Positions 15,972 to 24,447 of a stretch of DNA of 64,000 bases are shown piece after piece. Source of the stretch: Streptomyces sp. 1222.5 (lineage in GTDB: Bacteria; Actinomycetota; Actinomycetes; Streptomycetales; Streptomycetaceae); the NCBI RefSeq assembly GCF_900105245.1, contig NZ_FNSZ01000001.1:3968001-4032000 (forward strand), written 5' to 3'. The first letter of the stretch is position 1. Each line of letters starts with the position of its first letter. The translations under genes were made by a program, and so were the position numbers. The notes beneath the pieces are model-generated. The model saw only the letters and a list, made by a program, of their open reading frames with translations, searched no databases and was not told the origin of the DNA.

Positions 15972-17480
15972 GTGAACGAGACCCCGCACTCCCTGAGTTC
16001 CGCCCGCACACTGTGGGACCTGGTCGTCCGCCGGGCCGCCCTCACCCCCGGCCTGCCCGTTCTCCTCCAGGGCGAGCGCCGGCTGACCTTCGGCGAACTG
16101 CGCACGCGCGCCGAGCGCGTCGCGGCGGGCCTGTACGGGATGGGCGTGCGGCCCGGCACGGTGGTCGCCTGGCAGCTGCCCACCCGGATCGAGACCGCCC
16201 TGCTCTCCTTCGCGCTGGCCCGCCTCGGCGCGGTGCAGTCCCCCGTCATCCCCTTCTACCGGGACCGCGAGGTCGGTTTCGCGCTGCGCGCGTCACGGGC
16301 GGAGTTCTTCGCGGTCCCCGGCGTGTGGCGGGGCCACGACCACACGGAGATGGCCCGGCGGCTGGGCGCCGAGGGGGTCTTCGAGGCGTACGACGACCTG
16401 CCCGACGGCGACCCGTCCGTCCTCCCGGCCCCGCCGGCCGACGGCACCTCGGTCCGCTGGATCTACTGGACCTCGGGCACCACCTCCGACCCCAAGGGCG
16501 TGCTGCACACCGACCGCTCCCTGATCGCGGGCGGCTCGTGCCTCGCCCACGCGCTGAGGCTGACCGGGGCGGACGTCGGCTCGATGGCCTTCCCCTACGC
16601 CCACATAGCCGGCCCCGACTACACGGTGATGCTGCTGCTGTACGGCTTCCCGGCGGTGATGTTCGAGCACTTCGCACTGCCGGACGCGCTGGCGGAGTAC
16701 CGGCGGCACGGTGTGACGGTGGCCGGCGGCTCCACCGCCTTCTACTCCATGTTCCTCGCCGAGCAGCGCAAGCGGCCGGGCACGAAGGTGATCCCGTCGC
16801 TGCGGCTCCTCGCGGGCGGCGGCGCCCCCAAGCCGCCCGAGCTGTACCACTCGGTGGTCCGCGAGATGGACGTCCAGCTCACCCACGGCTACGGCATGAC
16901 CGAGGTGCCGATGATCACCATGGGCGACCCGGAGGACACCCCCGAGAACCTCGCCACGACCGAGGGCCGGCCGCCCGCGGGCATGGAGATCCGGATCGTC
17001 GACGGCGAGGTGCGGCTGCGCGGCGAGGCCGTCTGCCGGGGCTACCTGGACCCCGCCCAGACCGCGGAGGCCTTCGACGGGGAGGGCTTTCTGCGCACCG
17101 GCGACCTGGGGCGGCTGACCGGCTCGGGGCATCTCGTCCTCACCGGCCGGCTGAAGGACGTGATCATCCGCAAGGGCGAGAACATCTCCGCCAAGGAGAT
17201 CGAGGACCTGCTGGCGGCGCATCCGTCGGTGGGGGACGCGGCGGTGGTCGGCCTGCCGGACGCCGAGCGCGGGGAGCTGGTGTGCGCCGTGGTGGAACTC
17301 CGCTCCGGCGCGGCCGGGCTGACGCTGCCGGACGTCGTCTCCCACCTGCGGGAGCGGGGCCTGTCCGTGCACAAGCTGCCGGAGCGGCTGGAGGTGGTGG
17401 CCGCCCTGCCGCGCAACGACACCCTGCGCAAGGTGCTCAAGTACCGGCTGCGGGAGCGCTACTCGGGCACCGTGAAGTAA
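15972..17480 (+). CDS. AMP-forming acyl-CoA ligase
   Basis: This 502-aa protein belongs to the ANL superfamily. The P-loop is WTSGTTSDPKGV (about residue 165), the A5 motif YGMTEVPM, A7 LRTGDLG, A8 GRLKDVIIRKGENISAKEIE, and the A10 Lys is in NDTLRKVLKY, with Arg in place of the common Gly. It activates a carboxylic acid to its CoA ester through an acyl-AMP. GTG at 15972 has a perfect AAGGAGG about eight bases upstream. Divergence from the amidohydrolase/dehydrogenase operon and its own operator copy place it in the same regulon. The 3' end overlaps the convergent EF-hand gene by 22 bases. Confidence 0.9.
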   Translation: MNETPHSLSSARTLWDLVVRRAALTPGLPVLLQGERRLTFGELRTRAERVAAGLYGMGVRPGTVVAWQLPTRIETALLSFALARLGAVQSPVIPFYRDREVGFALRASRAEFFAVPGVWRGHDHTEMARRLGAEGVFEAYDDLPDGDPSVLPAPPADGTSVRWIYWTSGTTSDPKGVLHTDRSLIAGGSCLAHALRLTGADVGSMAFPYAHIAGPDYTVMLLLYGFPAVMFEHFALPDALAEYRRHGVTVAGGSTAFYSMFLAEQRKRPGTKVIPSLRLLAGGGAPKPPELYHSVVREMDVQLTHGYGMTEVPMITMGDPEDTPENLATTEGRPPAGMEIRIVDGEVRLRGEAVCRGYLDPAQTAEAFDGEGFLRTGDLGRLTGSGHLVLTGRLKDVIIRKGENISAKEIEDLLAAHPSVGDAAVVGLPDAERGELVCAVVELRSGAAGLTLPDVVSHLRERGLSVHKLPERLEVVAALPRNDTLRKVLKYRLRERYSGTVK

Positions 17481-17971
17481 CGGGCGAACGCCGGGATGAC
17501 GTCCGGCTCGCCGACGCTGCCGTCCCCGTCGGTGTCGAGCCCGGCGGCGGTGGCCCCGGCGACGTCCTCCGGCACGTGCAGCACGCGCAGCACGCGCGCG
17601 GTGTCCGCGACGGACAGGCGGCCGTCGTCGTCCGTGTCCGCGACCGCGAGCGCGGCGTGCAGGAAGGGGCGGGCGATCTCGCCGAAGCGCTCGGGGTTGT
17701 CGCGCAGCCGCTTGACCGCGCCCGTGACGAACTCCTCACGGGTGATCCGCTGGTCGCCGTCCCGGTCCGCGATGCCGGCCATGCCCTGCCAGAAGGCCTC
17801 CGCTCCGGCGTACAGCGCCTGCCCCTTGTCGGAGCGAGCCGTCACGCCGAACTCGGTGAGCAGCGCCTTGGCCGCCGCACTGAAGTCCTCGCGGTCGATG
17901 GTGCCGTTGCCGTCCTGGTCGAAGGTGGCGAAGCGGGCGGCGATCCTGCGTTCGTACTCGGAGCTGACCAT
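17459..17971 (-). CDS. EF-hand calcium-binding protein
   Basis: This 170-aa acidic protein has four EF-hand loops: DQDGNGTIDREDF (about residue 18), DRDGDQRITREEF (about 68), a weaker DTDDDGRLSVADT (about 114) and DTDGDGSVGEPDV (about 147). The arrangement is like the calerythrin/Streptomyces CabD type of calmodulin-like protein. It is probably cytoplasmic; no signal peptide is seen. The third loop ends in Thr instead of the usual Glu, so its calcium affinity may be low. It converges with and overlaps the acyl-CoA ligase gene by 22 bases, so transcription of one could interfere with the other. Confidence 0.9.
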   Translation of the reverse strand: MVSSEYERRIAARFATFDQDGNGTIDREDFSAAAKALLTEFGVTARSDKGQALYAGAEAFWQGMAGIADRDGDQRITREEFVTGAVKRLRDNPERFGEIARPFLHAALAVADTDDDGRLSVADTARVLRVLHVPEDVAGATAAGLDTDGDGSVGEPDVIPAFARYFTVPE

Positions 17972-18152
17972 GTCTGTTCGGCCGCCTTACCTGTGCGTGG
18001 GGTGATCTGCCAGGGAGCGTACGACGCGGGGGGCCGTCGGGCGGCGGGAAACCGACGGTTGTGCCAAGACCGGGGGAATTCTGCGACACCTGTGTGGCCT
18101 TGTCGCGAAGACGCCGGTACGTCTCCGTCAGGCCGCCCCCGGGCGGGTGCGA

Positions 18153-18527
18153 TCAGGCCGAGAGGGGGCCGGCCTCGTCCGTGGTCGCGGAGTCGAGGTC
18201 GGGGTGGACGTCGAAGAGCCGGCGGACGCCGAGCGCGCCGAGGACCCGGTTGACGTGCGAGCCGTCGTCGGCGCCCCGGTCCGGCAGGATCAGCCGCAAC
18301 CGGCCCTGGCAGGAGCGGAGCAACCGGCGGGCGGCGACGAGCACGCCGACCCCGCTGGAGTCGCAGAAGAACACGTCGGAGAGGTCCACGACGAGGTTGT
18401 GGTTCCCTTCCGCCACGACGTCGTGCACGTGTTGCCGCAGTACCGGCGAGGTCATCAGGTCCAGTTCCCCGGACACCCGGAGCACGGCCCACTCGCCCTG
18501 GTCGACGCCGGTCACCTTGAATGTCAC
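18153..18527 (-). CDS. STAS-domain anti-sigma factor antagonist
   Basis: This 124-aa single STAS domain begins MTFKVTGVDQGEWAVLRVSG and has VVDLSDVFFCDSSGVGVLV, where the Ser of DSSG is the residue phosphorylated by anti-sigma kinases in SpoIIAA/RsbV/BldG-type proteins. It begins with GTG at 18527. It lies upstream of and divergent from the ECF sigma factor gene, and an anti-sigma-type ATPase is encoded at 11639. A partner switch with that ATPase is possible but not shown by the sequence. The C-terminal 20 residues are acidic and probably disordered. Confidence 0.88.
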   Translation of the reverse strand: MTFKVTGVDQGEWAVLRVSGELDLMTSPVLRQHVHDVVAEGNHNLVVDLSDVFFCDSSGVGVLVAARRLLRSCQGRLRLILPDRGADDGSHVNRVLGALGVRRLFDVHPDLDSATTDEAGPLSA

Positions 18528-18870
18528 GGCAATGCCCCTCCGCTCGCCGGATCTCCCGGAACCGCCCGGAAACGGAAGCAGTTCCTACGCTTCATTTCGC
18601 GCAGCTGCCCAGCGGCCGTTCCCTGAAACGTGGAGCGACAAACCGGCAGACGTCGACAAGGGGCTTGTTTCGGTCACTATCGATCCTGTTCGATCGGAGA
18701 TGCACACGCTTTGCGTGAAGGTTGTGTGAAGAGGGCACTATCACCTGCGGTGCTTCGGGGGGCGCACATTGACACAAAGGGGCGTGCGTTGTCGGACGTG
18801 CCGACTACATTCGAGAGGGCAGCGCAGACACGCTGGACGGGCCGGTACACGGACGAGGGGAGGGGACCGC
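18528..18870. other. Divergent regulatory region between the STAS gene and the sigma factor gene
   Basis: This 343-base region has lower GC in places. It contains TTGACA (18769-18774), TACATT (18806-18811), an inverted repeat GTCGG-ACGTG-CCGAC (18791-18805) and a small hairpin CACGC-TTT-GCGTG near 18705. The two hexamers are too far apart (31 bases) for one standard promoter. No gene is supported; frames upstream of 18871 lack coding bias. Confidence 0.5.
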
Positions 18871-19443
18871 ATGGCCGGGAAGGACGCACCACCCCGCTGG
18901 GACCGCAAGATGCAGCAGCGGCTCGCCCGCGGTGAGGCGGCGGCCCTCGGCGAGCTGTACGACCGTTTCGCCTCGCTCGTGCACAGCATCGCCCACCGCG
19001 TCCTCGGCGACGAGAAGGCCGCCGACGCCGTCACCCGTGAGGTCTTCGCCCGCGTCTGGGAGCACCCGGAGAGCTACGACCCCAAGCAGGGCCCGCTGCG
19101 CTCCTGGGTCGCCGCCGTGGCCCACCGGATCGCGGTGCAGCGGCTGCGCGACAGCGAGACCGCCGCGCTCCCCCGCCAGGGCGGGGGCTCCCCGGAGGAG
19201 CTGGAGCTGAAGGTGCGCCGCGCCTCCGTCGCCGCCCGCGCCGACTACATCGTCCACTCCATGCCCGCCCCGCTGCGCGCCGCGCTGGAACTGGCCTACT
19301 TCCAGCGGCGCGACTACCGCCAGACCGCCACCGACCTCGGTGTCACCGAGGACGAGGCCCGCCGCCGGCTGCGCCTCGGCCTGCAACTGCTCTCCACCGC
19401 GCACGACGCCGGGAAACCCCCGGGATACGGGGGTGCGGTGTGA
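18871..19443 (+). CDS. ECF-type RNA polymerase sigma factor
   Basis: This 190-aa protein has sigma region 2 (ALGELYDRFASLVHSIAHRVLG and ADAVTREVFARVWEHPESYD) and region 4 (PAPLRAALELAYFQRRDYRQTATDLGVTEDEARRRLRLGLQLL). The -VTREVF- segment diverges from the common ECF -VQEVF- motif. ATG at 18871 has GAGGGGAGGGG just upstream and starts a normal MAGKDAPPRWDRKMQQRL N-terminus; the open frame back to 18769 is judged noncoding. It overlaps the next gene by GTGA, which gives a coupled sigma/anti-sigma pair. Confidence 0.88.
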   Translation: MAGKDAPPRWDRKMQQRLARGEAAALGELYDRFASLVHSIAHRVLGDEKAADAVTREVFARVWEHPESYDPKQGPLRSWVAAVAHRIAVQRLRDSETAALPRQGGGSPEELELKVRRASVAARADYIVHSMPAPLRAALELAYFQRRDYRQTATDLGVTEDEARRRLRLGLQLLSTAHDAGKPPGYGGAV

Positions 19444-20876
19444 GCGGGACGGAACGGTTCGAGGCCCACGACGAGCCCGGCGGGCACGACGACCGCGACG
19501 GCCGCGACGGCTTCGGGGAAGCGGGCCGGCGCGAGGAGCACGAGGGGTTCGAGGCCGCCGGCGGACCGGGTGAGCGGGAACACACCGGCGACGGTGCGGG
19601 CTCCGGCTCGGGCGACGTGCCGCACGGACCCGGCGGACCCGGCGGGCCCGATCCCGCACGGCCCCCGCGCATCCCGATGCCCCGCGCCTCCGTCGAGGAC
19701 AGCGGGCGCCCGCTGCCCGACCTCGCCGTCCTGGGGGACCTCCTGCCCGTGCCGCTCGACCTGTCCCACGACGTCCTGAAATCGCTCCTCGGCGCCTGGG
19801 CGCTGGCCGCCTGCTCGGCGGCCGAGACGGCCGCCGTCGAGGTGCACCTGGGCGACTGCGGAAGCTGCGCCGACGAGGCCCGCCGGCTGCGCGAGGCGGT
19901 CGGACTGCTGCACCAGCCGGAGAGCCTCGACCTCGATCCGGCGCTGCGCACCCGCGTCCTGGAGACCTGCCTGGACCGCCGGCCGCCGCGTATCCCGCTG
20001 CCCGAGTGGGCGACGCCCTACGACGCGGAGACCGCCCGACTGGACGCGCTGCTCCAGGACTTCGGGGACGCGGAGTGGCACGCGCCGGTACGGCTGAGGT
20101 GGTTCGAGGCCGACGGCGCCACCAGCCGCCGTACGACCGTCGCCGGGGTGATCGCGCACCTGCTGTCGGTGGACGGGCTGATCGCGGCCGCGATCGGCCT
20201 GGAGGACCCGCTGGCCGGCGTCCCCGCACCCGCTCGGGGCGGGACCGGGCCGGCCGGGCGGACCGAGGCGTTCTGGCAGGCCTCCCACTTCCCGCCGACC
20301 CGCTCCGTACGGGCGCCCTGGCGGGAGCAGAGCCACGGCCTGGTGCGGACGGTGGCCTTCACCGGCAGCCACGCGGGCGGGCTCGCGGTGTCGTACGGCG
20401 ACTTCGAACTGCCGCTGCACGACGCGATGCTGGACCGCGCCTTCGAGTGCTGGGTGCACGCGGAGGACATCGCGGAGGCGGTGGACTACCCCTACGAGCC
20501 GCCCGCGCCACGTCACTTGAACAGGATGATCGACCTGGCGGCACGGATGTTGCCGGTCGCGCTCGCGGAGCGGCGGCGGGCGGGGCTCTCCGCGCCGGGG
20601 CCCACCGCGCACCTCGTCCCCGCCGGAACGCCGGGGCGCACGCTGCGGCTGGAGATCGAGGGCGCCGCGGGCGGGGAGTGGCTGATCCCCCTGGACTCAC
20701 CGGCGGCGGTGGGCTCGGCGGACCGCGAGGTGGCCCATGTCGCCCTGGACGGTGTCGAGTTCTGCAAGCTGGCGGCCGGTCACCTGTCACCGGAGGAAGC
20801 GGCGGCCGGCCAGGACGGCGACCGCCAGGCGATCAAGGACGTGCTGTACGCGGCCGCCGGGCTCAGCAGGATGTGA
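19440..20876 (+). CDS. Putative zinc-finger anti-sigma factor fused to an MDMPI/DinB-like domain
   Basis: The protein has 478 aa. Residues 1-100 are acidic and Gly-rich and probably disordered. Residues about 118-150 form a zf-HC2-like anti-sigma zinc finger with H-x3-C-x2-C (HLGDCGSC). The remainder, about 195-470, resembles the mycothiol-dependent maleylpyruvate isomerase N-terminal/DinB fold, with candidate metal His residues in VIAHLLSVDGLI and WVHAEDIAEAV. No transmembrane segment is seen, so it should be cytosolic. GTGA overlap with the sigma gene implies stoichiometric expression. A role as a thiol- or metal-sensing anti-sigma factor for that ECF is inferred. Confidence 0.8.
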   Translation: MSGTERFEAHDEPGGHDDRDGRDGFGEAGRREEHEGFEAAGGPGEREHTGDGAGSGSGDVPHGPGGPGGPDPARPPRIPMPRASVEDSGRPLPDLAVLGDLLPVPLDLSHDVLKSLLGAWALAACSAAETAAVEVHLGDCGSCADEARRLREAVGLLHQPESLDLDPALRTRVLETCLDRRPPRIPLPEWATPYDAETARLDALLQDFGDAEWHAPVRLRWFEADGATSRRTTVAGVIAHLLSVDGLIAAAIGLEDPLAGVPAPARGGTGPAGRTEAFWQASHFPPTRSVRAPWREQSHGLVRTVAFTGSHAGGLAVSYGDFELPLHDAMLDRAFECWVHAEDIAEAVDYPYEPPAPRHLNRMIDLAARMLPVALAERRRAGLSAPGPTAHLVPAGTPGRTLRLEIEGAAGGEWLIPLDSPAAVGSADREVAHVALDGVEFCKLAAGHLSPEEAAAGQDGDRQAIKDVLYAAAGLSRM

Positions 20877-20949
20877 GAGCCGGGCCGTGCCCGCGGTACG
20901 GCGCCGTCCCGGGGCGCGAGCGGCCGTATCCGCCCCGGATGCAGCGCCC

Positions 20950-20978
20950 TTGACGTCATGAGACGCTGGTTGCAGATC
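20950..20978 (+). promoter_or_regulatory. Weak candidate promoter TTGACG-N17-CAGATC
   Basis: TTGACG (20950-20955) and CAGATC (20973-20978) are spaced 17 bases apart, about 50 bp upstream of the ATG at 21028. The -35 box is good and the -10 box is poor. Confidence 0.35.
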
Positions 20979-21027
20979 GGCCGATCGCTCCACTCCGTCC
21001 TCTGATCCCCCGAGATGGACCGCAGTC

Positions 21028-22197
21028 ATGGCCGAATTCCGACTCAACGCGACGACGAACGGTGACCAGCATCTGTCCGCCGCCACCGCCGTCCTCGGTT
21101 CCGAATTCCTGACCCTGTGGTCGGACGACAGCACCTTCACCGTCAGGGGCCGGTTCGTGGGTACCACGGGCAGCTTGCTCGGTGACGAGTTCCCGGTCGG
21201 CACCCAGCCCCCGGGGGGCGCCCAGGTCCGCCCGCGGTGGCCGTCCGTCCTGTCGGTGGGAAGCAACCAGTTCGCCGTATGGCTGGAGACACCGTTCAAC
21301 ACGCCCGGCAGGTCCTCGGTGCGGCTTCAGCGCTTCACCGACGGACACCCGGCGGGTCCGGCGGCGACGGTCACGGACGAGGCCGACTCCGACGGCCGAC
21401 CGGCACTCTCGCTCATGATCGACGGGGGTGTCCTGGTCACCTGGGCGGGCACCCGGTTCGATCAGCGCATCCGGGCTCGCCGCTTCAGTCCGGAGGGGCA
21501 GCCCAAAGGGGCGGAACTGGCCGTCAACACCACCGAGGGTTTCCACCTCAGCCCCGCCACGACGCTCCTCGAGGGCGGCGACTGGGTGGCCGCCTGGACC
21601 ACGGACCCCCACGCGATCGGCGGCAACCGGCTCAACCTCAGGTTCTTCGACTTCGAGGGAAACGCGCTGACGTCCGAGATCGCACCGAACGTCGGCGACT
21701 TCCAGGGAGTCAACGCCCTCACGCTCCTGGACAGCGGTCAGTTCGTCGCAGCGACCATCTCCCACCTCCCCGACAGCGACCTGGGACAGCCGCAGACCAC
21801 GGTGCGGGCGAACATCTTCAAGACCGACGGCTCCATGGTGGCCGACTTCACCGCCGGCAACCCGAAGCACTTCACACGGACCAGCCCGGCTCTGTCCCAT
21901 CTCCCCGGCGGGCGCTTTTTGATGACGTGGATCGAGGAGAGCGCCGACACGTTCTCCACGGTGCCCACGGTGATGGCGGTGATCTGCTCGGAGGACGAGG
22001 GCCGGCTCACCGACCCGGTTCCGGTCAGCACGGCCACCTCGGGGAAACGGTTCAACACATGTGCCGCCACGGCCTTCGGCAACGGGGCCGAGACCGCACT
22101 GATCACCTGGGACGACACCGTCGATCCGGGCGGTGACACCGGCCTCGGGGTGCACGGGCGCACCTTCCACGTCACCTCTCCGGGAATCCTCACCTGA
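21028..22197 (+). CDS. Seven-repeat propeller-like protein of unknown function
   Basis: This 389-aa protein has no signal peptide or membrane segment. About every 50 residues a short hydrophobic strand ends in Trp or an equivalent: GSEFLTLWSD, SNQFAVWLET, GGVLVTWAG, GDWVAAWTT, SGQFVAATIS, GGRFLMTWIE and ETALITWDD. That makes seven units, as expected for a seven-bladed beta-propeller. The units resemble the GGFVVTW...GVYGQRF-type repeats found in bacterial secreted RTX-like proteins; GVHGRTFH near the C-terminus matches that pattern. Its ribosome-binding site is weak. Neighbours give no functional clue, and a strong terminator follows it. Confidence 0.75.
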   Translation: MAEFRLNATTNGDQHLSAATAVLGSEFLTLWSDDSTFTVRGRFVGTTGSLLGDEFPVGTQPPGGAQVRPRWPSVLSVGSNQFAVWLETPFNTPGRSSVRLQRFTDGHPAGPAATVTDEADSDGRPALSLMIDGGVLVTWAGTRFDQRIRARRFSPEGQPKGAELAVNTTEGFHLSPATTLLEGGDWVAAWTTDPHAIGGNRLNLRFFDFEGNALTSEIAPNVGDFQGVNALTLLDSGQFVAATISHLPDSDLGQPQTTVRANIFKTDGSMVADFTAGNPKHFTRTSPALSHLPGGRFLMTWIEESADTFSTVPTVMAVICSEDEGRLTDPVPVSTATSGKRFNTCAATAFGNGAETALITWDDTVDPGGDTGLGVHGRTFHVTSPGILT

Positions 22198-22226
22198 GAG
22201 CCGAAAGCGGGGCGCGGCAAAAGCGG

Positions 22227-22263
22227 CGAAGAGGGCCGCGGACGACAGCCACGGCCCTCTTCG
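22227..22263. terminator. Bidirectional terminator hairpin
   Basis: CGAAGAGGGCCG (22227-22238) and CGGCCCTCTTCG (22252-22263) form a perfect 12-bp stem with a 13-nt loop, between the converging genes ending at 22197 and 22282. Confidence 0.85.
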
Positions 22264-22281
22264 GGGCAGCGGCCCCTCGGG

Positions 22282-22725
22282 TCAGCGGCCCGGGAGGCGT
22301 TCGGTGATCTCCTGGAGTGTCCAGGCGTTGCCGTCCGGGTCGGTGAACGACGCGAACGACCCGTAGCTGGTCCGGTCGGGGTCCGGGCCGGGCACCTGGT
22401 GCTTGGTGCCCGCGTGATGGAAGACTCCGCCCGCGTCGTGGAACACCTCGCTCACGTCGACGCCCTTGCCGGCCAGCTCCGCACGTGCCGCCTCGACGTC
22501 CGGGACGACGAGGTGGAGACCCTCGACGGACCCCGGCGCCGCCGAACTCACCTCGCTGCCGAAGATCACCGAGCAACCCGACCCCGGCGGCGTCACCTGC
22601 ACCACCCGGAAGCCGCCGTCACCGGAGACATCGGCGTCCAGCCGCCATCCCAGACCCGCGTAGAAGTCCTTCGACCGGTCGACATCGGCGACGGGGATCA
22701 CTACGACTTCGAGTTTCATGTCCAC
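22282..22725 (-). CDS. VOC (glyoxalase/bleomycin resistance-like) family protein
   Basis: This 147-aa protein starts MDMKLEVVVIPVADVDRSKDFYAGLGWRLDAD, the classic first half of a vicinal-oxygen-chelate fold; the second half (GLHLVVPDVEAARAELAGKGVDVSE ... SFASFTDPDGNAWTLQEI) completes the paired beta-alpha-beta3 modules. Members are dioxygenases, isomerases or antibiotic-binding proteins, and the specific role cannot be set. GTG at 22725 has AGGAGG eight bases upstream and is preferred over the ATG two codons later. The gene stands alone between two terminator-like regions. Confidence 0.85.
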   Translation of the reverse strand: MDMKLEVVVIPVADVDRSKDFYAGLGWRLDADVSGDGGFRVVQVTPPGSGCSVIFGSEVSSAAPGSVEGLHLVVPDVEAARAELAGKGVDVSEVFHDAGGVFHHAGTKHQVPGPDPDRTSYGSFASFTDPDGNAWTLQEITERLPGR

Positions 22726-22935
22726 GGTGGAGTCCTCCTGCCCGTACGGCGGCTGTACGCGTCACCGGTCGCCACGTGTCCCGCGCTCAGGCGGCGCCGG
22801 GCCGGCCTGCCATGCGGTGGGCGAGGGAAAAGACCCCTTCACGATACTGCGTCACCACGGCGGCGCCACTTCTGACGCCGCGCGGTGCGGGCCCGCGGGC
22901 GGCCCGGAACCCGGGCCCCCGAACTCCCTGAGATC

Positions 22936-23814
22936 TCAGGCGAATACGACCGTACGGCGGCCGTTGAGCAGGATGCGGCGCTCCGCGTGCCACTTCACCG
23001 CCCGCGCCAGCGCCTGGCACTCCACGTCGCGGCCGATGGCCACCAGCTGGTCCGGAGTCACGTCGTGGGCGACGCGCTCCACCTCCTGCTCGATGATCGG
23101 GCCCTCGTCGAGGTCGGCCGTGACGTAGTGCGCCGTCGCGCCGATCAGCTTCACGCCCCGCGTGTGGGCCTGGTGGTACGGCTTCGCGCCCTTGAAGCTC
23201 GGCAGGAAGGAGTGGTGGATGTTGATGATCCGGCCGCTGAGCTTCTTGCACAGGTCGTCCGAGAGGACCTGCATGTAGCGGGCGAGGACGACCAGTTCGA
23301 CCTTCTCCTCGCGCACGATCTCCAGCAGCCGCGTCTCGGACTCCGACTTGGTGTCCTTCGTCACCGGGATGTGGTGGAAGGGGATGTTGTAGGAGCCCAC
23401 CAGCTCCTCGAAGTCCGTGTGGTTGGAGACCACGCCCACGATCTCCACGGGCAGCGCGCCGATCCGGGCCCGGAACAGCAGGTCGTTGAGGCAGTGCCCG
23501 AACTTGCTGACCATCAGGACGATGCGCATCTTCGCGTCGGCCCGGTTGATCTGCCAGTCCATGTGGAAGGAGTCGCCGATCGCGGCGAAGCTCGCCCGCA
23601 GCTTGTCCACCGTCACGGGCGCGTCGGCCGAGAAGTGCACGCGCATGAAGAACAGACCCGTGTCGTGGTCGCCGAACTGCTGGCTGTCCTCGATGTTGCA
23701 GCCGGTCATGAAGAGATAGCTGGACACGGCGTGCACGATGCCCTTCTTGTCCGGGCAGGACAGCGTGAGGACGTACTGATCGGCCGGGGCGGCGCTCGCG
23801 GACTGCTCGTTCAT
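22936..23814 (-). CDS. purU: Formyltetrahydrofolate deformylase
   Basis: This 292-aa protein has an N-terminal ACT domain (about 12-90, YVLTLSCPDKKGIVHAVSSYL) and a C-terminal formyl transferase-fold domain (about 95-290). Catalytic residues are in IINIHHSFLPSFKGAKPYHQA (Asn, His) and HYVTADLDEGPIIEQ (Asp). The enzyme hydrolyses 10-formyl-THF to THF and formate, supplying formate for PurT and balancing the one-carbon pool; in E. coli the ACT domain senses Met and Gly. ATG at 23814 begins MNEQSASAAPADQ. Length and motifs match the family fully. Confidence 0.96.
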   Translation of the reverse strand: MNEQSASAAPADQYVLTLSCPDKKGIVHAVSSYLFMTGCNIEDSQQFGDHDTGLFFMRVHFSADAPVTVDKLRASFAAIGDSFHMDWQINRADAKMRIVLMVSKFGHCLNDLLFRARIGALPVEIVGVVSNHTDFEELVGSYNIPFHHIPVTKDTKSESETRLLEIVREEKVELVVLARYMQVLSDDLCKKLSGRIINIHHSFLPSFKGAKPYHQAHTRGVKLIGATAHYVTADLDEGPIIEQEVERVAHDVTPDQLVAIGRDVECQALARAVKWHAERRILLNGRRTVVFA

Positions 23815-23880
23815 GCACTACAGGGTCCCACACCGGCCCCGTACCGGCCGCCGCCGTCCGCCACGCGGACCCGCCGTCCG

Positions 23881-24402
23881 CTACGCGGACCGGGTGAGGA
23901 TCCGCAGCACTTCCAGCGTCTTCGGCGCCACGTCCGGATCGTCGCCGTCGCTCACCGCCATCCGCACGTGCGCGTCCCGCGCCGCCCGCACCGCCTCCGG
24001 CCAGCCGGGGTGCTCCACGTACGTGGCGACGGGGGCGTCCGGCCCGGCCTGATGCATGATCCGCAGGACCCGCAGCACGGCGGTGTCGACGAGCGCCGCC
24101 TCCTGCGAGTCGCGGAATATGGTGCCGACGTATTTCTCCGCCGACCAGTTGTCCAGCCAGGTGTCCTCCACCAGCCGGTACACGGCGTCGGTGACGTCGC
24201 CGTACCCGTCCACACCGGCCAGCCAGACGTCCCGCTGGAACACCGGGTCGGAAAGCATGTGCAGCGCCGAGCGCACGTTGCTGCGCCAGCGCCACCACGG
24301 CATGTCGTTCAGGGGCATGCCGCCCATGGTGGAGGAGCGACGGCCGCGACGGGAAGAGTTCTCCGAACCTTGCACGGTCATCGATCGTACGTTCCCTGCC
24401 AC
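23881..24402 (-). CDS. Conserved actinobacterial protein of the SCO4402-like family
   Basis: A protein of up to 173 aa. The conserved core begins near MGGMPLNDMPWWRWRSNVRSAL and is helical and Trp-rich, ending EVLRILTRSA. It matches, from memory, the uncharacterised family named after S. coelicolor SCO4402 that lies beside purU. No catalytic motif or membrane segment is seen. Starts are possible at GTG 24402, ATG 24381 and the internal Met codons; none has a strong ribosome-binding site. It follows purU's 5' end by 66 bp on the same strand and is divergent from the lipoprotein gene. Confidence 0.8.
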   Translation of the reverse strand: MAGNVRSMTVQGSENSSRRGRRSSTMGGMPLNDMPWWRWRSNVRSALHMLSDPVFQRDVWLAGVDGYGDVTDAVYRLVEDTWLDNWSAEKYVGTIFRDSQEAALVDTAVLRVLRIMHQAGPDAPVATYVEHPGWPEAVRAARDAHVRMAVSDGDDPDVAPKTLEVLRILTRSA

Positions 24403-24447
24403 ACCAGTCCCACCGACCCCTGTAATTCACCTCGATGTCACTTTTGG

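Noticed and set aside
18769..18811. A promoter made of TTGACA (18769) and TACATT (18806)
   Set aside because: The 31-base spacing is not compatible with a standard promoter, though each could belong to a different one.
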